Shown in pieces: positions 33,954 to 36,610 of a DNA stretch of 36,610 nt (the stretch's first letter is position 1; each line of letters begins with the position of its first letter). The stretch covers positions 1 to 36,610 of the forward strand of contig JBBHKE010002182.1 in the NCBI GenBank assembly GCA_037447655.1, read 5' to 3'. Source of the stretch: Zygnema cylindricum. Taxonomy: Eukaryota; Streptophyta; Zygnematophyceae; Zygnematales; Zygnemataceae. The notes below the pieces were generated by a model. It saw only the letters and a list, made by a program, of their open reading frames with translations. It had not been told where the DNA came from and did no database searches. A program made the translations under genes and the position numbers.

Positions 33954-34391
33954 ATGCAGTCTTCAGCAACCGAACTACTGCGTCAAGCTCAAAAATATTC
34001 TCCCAATCCCAACCTCAACGATCCGATTCTTGAGAAAAACCTCGTCGAATCGTCGCAACATAAATTTAAAAACTCAGAAATGTCAAATTCTGATTTAAAA
34101 CCGGGTTCAAATGATGCAGAAAATTCACAATTAACATTGTACTCTCCGGAATATACGGCGAAAAAGGACAAATCTTTGAAGGAAAATAGCTCAAACTCGA
34201 AGGAAAATAACTCACAGTTGAATCTGTATGCACCACAGACAGGAAAGAAGGAGAGTAATATGGGAGGGGATGAGAAAGAGGACAAACAAGGACAAAAAAT
34301 GGAATTCGGTCATCCTAAAAGGAACCTTGGAGGAGCAGAAATCGACCCGAATTTGCTTTTGGAAGGAGAAGGGACGCGCTCACGACTTTAA
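33954..34391 (+). CDS. Small disordered acidic/basic protein, function unknown
   Basis: A 145-codon open frame starts at ATGCAGTCTTCAGC. It is preceded by GGTTCAG, which could instead be a splice acceptor, making this a last exon. The protein is hydrophilic, rich in Asn, Ser, Lys and Glu, with no membrane segment or known domain. A motif occurs twice: NSQLTLYSPEY at residue 57 and NSQLNLYAPQT at residue 86; KYSPNPN near residue 14 is similar. The end has GGAEIDPNLLLEGEG. This regular non-repetitive composition in AT-rich surroundings suggests real coding sequence. An in-frame ATG 14 codons upstream lies inside the repeat array and is less likely. Confidence 0.5.
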   Translation: MQSSATELLRQAQKYSPNPNLNDPILEKNLVESSQHKFKNSEMSNSDLKPGSNDAENSQLTLYSPEYTAKKDKSLKENSSNSKENNSQLNLYAPQTGKKESNMGGDEKEDKQGQKMEFGHPKRNLGGAEIDPNLLLEGEGTRSRL

Positions 34392-36610
34392 AAAACTTGA
34401 ACAAATTTTGAGAAAAAGTTGAGAAAAGCTTGAAAAACTTGAGAATTTCCTTTTATTGGTTTACAGCTAAAAATTGTAGAAAGGCAAAGAGTCACACATA
34501 AAGAGTCCTACGAGGAGAGAGTCGTAAATAGCGAGGATTGGTTGAATTTTTTGAGAAAATAGTTTGAATATTGGTTGAAAGGATCGGAAAAGTCATGTTG
34601 GTAGGAGTTTTTAAGACAAAATCTTTGTGAATTTGAATTTTGAAGGTTGTATGTAGCATTACTCTACAATTTTCCTTTTTTTGGCTCATGCTGGAAAAAT
34701 TTGAATTTGTTGAGGTTGATTAAAACAATAATACAGGTACAAATGACACAAAAAAACAACACACTTTTTTAAGTATGTATAAATCCATAGATGTGATGTT
34801 CACGAGATTTTTGAGATTTTGCGATGCAGTTAAAACTGCTATTTTATACAAGTGAAAAGTCTCTAAATCTTGTTCGCCCACCTTTTTTATTTGTTCCTTC
34901 TATTTTCAGTATTGGCTTTTCTTTTATTTGTTCCTCTATTTTATTTTTGCCAAGATATGGATGATGACATTGCATTGTATGCAAAATGTCACAAAAAATG
35001 TTTTCTATTTCTATCTGTTGTGGATAACACCAGAAGTTAAATAAGAACATTTTGTAGATTTCTTTTTGTGATTCTAATGTATTTGCACTATAGTAAAAAA
35101 TAACTCGAAAATTTATAATTTGCAATAAGACTGTATCAACACTAAGGTGATTGAAGTACAAACAAAGTTTTGTAAACAAAATGTTGAAAGTCATTAAATC
35201 TTATGAGTAGTTTGAAAATGTTGTCATTTTGATACGAGCATTTGTTTTTCGATTGTATGCAGTTTTCATTACTTTCGCCAACCGTTAGTTTGTATTTTAA
35301 TATAATCCGTACATGTAAATTTAGCACCAAATAAGTCTTAGAAATTTGTCCTTTTAGCGTTATCTTATATTAATGTTTAAATTCCACCAAGTAGTAACCT
35401 TAAATTTCTACAAAAGTAAATTGCCAGTTTTAACTTTCCTTCATGTGCACAAGAAGATTATTTATTGATATCTCAAAGCACACCAAAAAATTAGACTTCC
35501 GTTTCCTCTCCGTTTCCGCAAAAACATATAATAAATAATACTGTTTTTTTATCTTAGTGATAGTGAAATTTGCGGTTATTTTATTTTACCTCCGAGACTT
35601 CTTTACCATACCGCAATTTAATAAAGTCAGCACTCAAATTTACTACTTTAGCAATAGAAACAATGTAACACTCTTTTTACATCCTTATCATCTTAGTGTC
35701 CACTTTTTAAAACGTTCATGATTAGTTTTTCCATTCTCGTTTTCGACAAGGTTATTGCATATGTGGCAATCGGTTTCCGGCGGAACCTATTTCAGCCCTT
35801 TTTCACAATAAAACAGAAACAGTACAAGGCAGCTTTATTTCAGCCTATTTTTCCATCAAGGCAACACCTTATTTCAACATTTTTTTCGCACTAAAACAGA
35901 TACAAAATCAAGCCGAAATGAGTACCAAAGGCGGTACCTGATGCAGAATGGTCATACATTACATTGCTTCCCTATTAAGCTTTATTTTTCTAGATTCAGC
36001 GAACAGTTCTACTTGTCAATTTTTCTGTTTGGTGGACCCGATTTTTTTAATTCGCAGTGGAAGGACATTTTTTTTTTTCCATAAGCTTGTGATTTGTGTT
36101 AAATCTTCAAATCTTATTTAGACATTCATAAGATGACTACTTTGAAGAAATTTGACCGGACAAAAGGGAAAAATTGTATTTTAGTTTTTGAGTGAATCAT
36201 ATATAAACTAACCCAGAATGTTGTTCAAGATTGTATGATTTATGCTAAAAACGAGGGTAAAAATTTGCGGTGAGATTACCATGTATCACTGAATAGAAGT
36301 TTTCAAGATGTACACACCTTAATGTCTATTCCTACTACGATTACCAAAAAAACAGTTGACCGTAAAAATCCAACCCAACATTTAATTTTCCAGCAATAGA
36401 TTCGTTTATTCAAATAACGATTTCTACCCTCATTTCTACCGGCTCCCCCCCCCCCCCCCAAAAAAAATATGTATATACATATGATAACCACATTAATCTA
36501 CTGGCAGCAAAACGTTTTACATCTTCTAAGGTAATAATCACAAACTCATCTATGTGCTAGACTTTGTCACGAGGAGTTTGGAAAAAGCAAAAAAAAAAAG
36601 AAAACAAAAA
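34392..36610. other. AT-rich right end without recognised genes
   Basis: Only short frames without recognisable features occur. The longest, 34844-35194 on the minus strand, has a biased Phe/Ile/Asn composition typical of AT-rich non-coding DNA. Low-complexity landmarks are a C13 run followed by A-run at 36445-36468 and an A-rich end. Confidence 0.5.
35785..35905. repeat. Short degenerate direct repeat
   Basis: Three blocks of the form CCTTATTTCAGCCTTTTTTC followed by CACTAAAACAGATACAA (variants) recur every 45-50 bases. Origin unknown. Confidence 0.55.

Overview
The window is eukaryotic nuclear DNA with intron-rich genes, GT-AG splicing and AT-rich, T-rich introns. Three features point to the green-plant lineage. 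The ubiquitin protease follows the plant UBP6 pattern along its length. The DGAT2 fragment carries the plant/algal EPHS motif rather than the animal HPHG. A legumin-type bicupin is present. I cannot place the organism further; a non-seed plant or streptophyte alga would fit, but that is a guess.

Layout: 1-2741 is non-coding, with raised CpG. From 2742 to 10828 a block of about 3.4 kb is tandemly duplicated. Each copy holds the 5' flank, start exon and ubiquitin-like-domain exons of a UBP6-type deubiquitinase. The first copy stops in intron 4, where a palindrome-rich insertion sits. The second copy continues into the full gene: 18 exons, 8034-20838, 487 codons, all phases consistent. Its introns hold four insertion-like elements and many tandem repeats, several directly beside splice sites.

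From 21580 to 28007 a directly repeated sequence of about 0.7-0.8 kb flanks a secreted legumin-like bicupin gene (8 coding exons, 23125-26597, 427 codons). Its 5' flank has a G-box and an RY-type motif. After a mostly empty stretch, 29629-30455 on the minus strand carries two clean DGAT2 exons (197 codons). The C-terminal part was not found, so this looks like a broken or rearranged gene. Further right are an unidentified probable exon on the minus strand (31651-31961), a degenerate array of about 20 bp units containing TGACTCA-like sites (33600-33935), and a small disordered-protein ORF (33954-34391). The last 2.2 kb shows only repeats and low-complexity DNA.

The genes do not form an obvious pathway: proteasome-linked deubiquitination, a storage-type cupin and triacylglycerol synthesis. 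The most notable structures are the duplicated free-standing UBL module, the family of CCGTAC-rich short elements with target-site duplications, the small repeats next to splice junctions, and the decayed partial exon copies inside introns.
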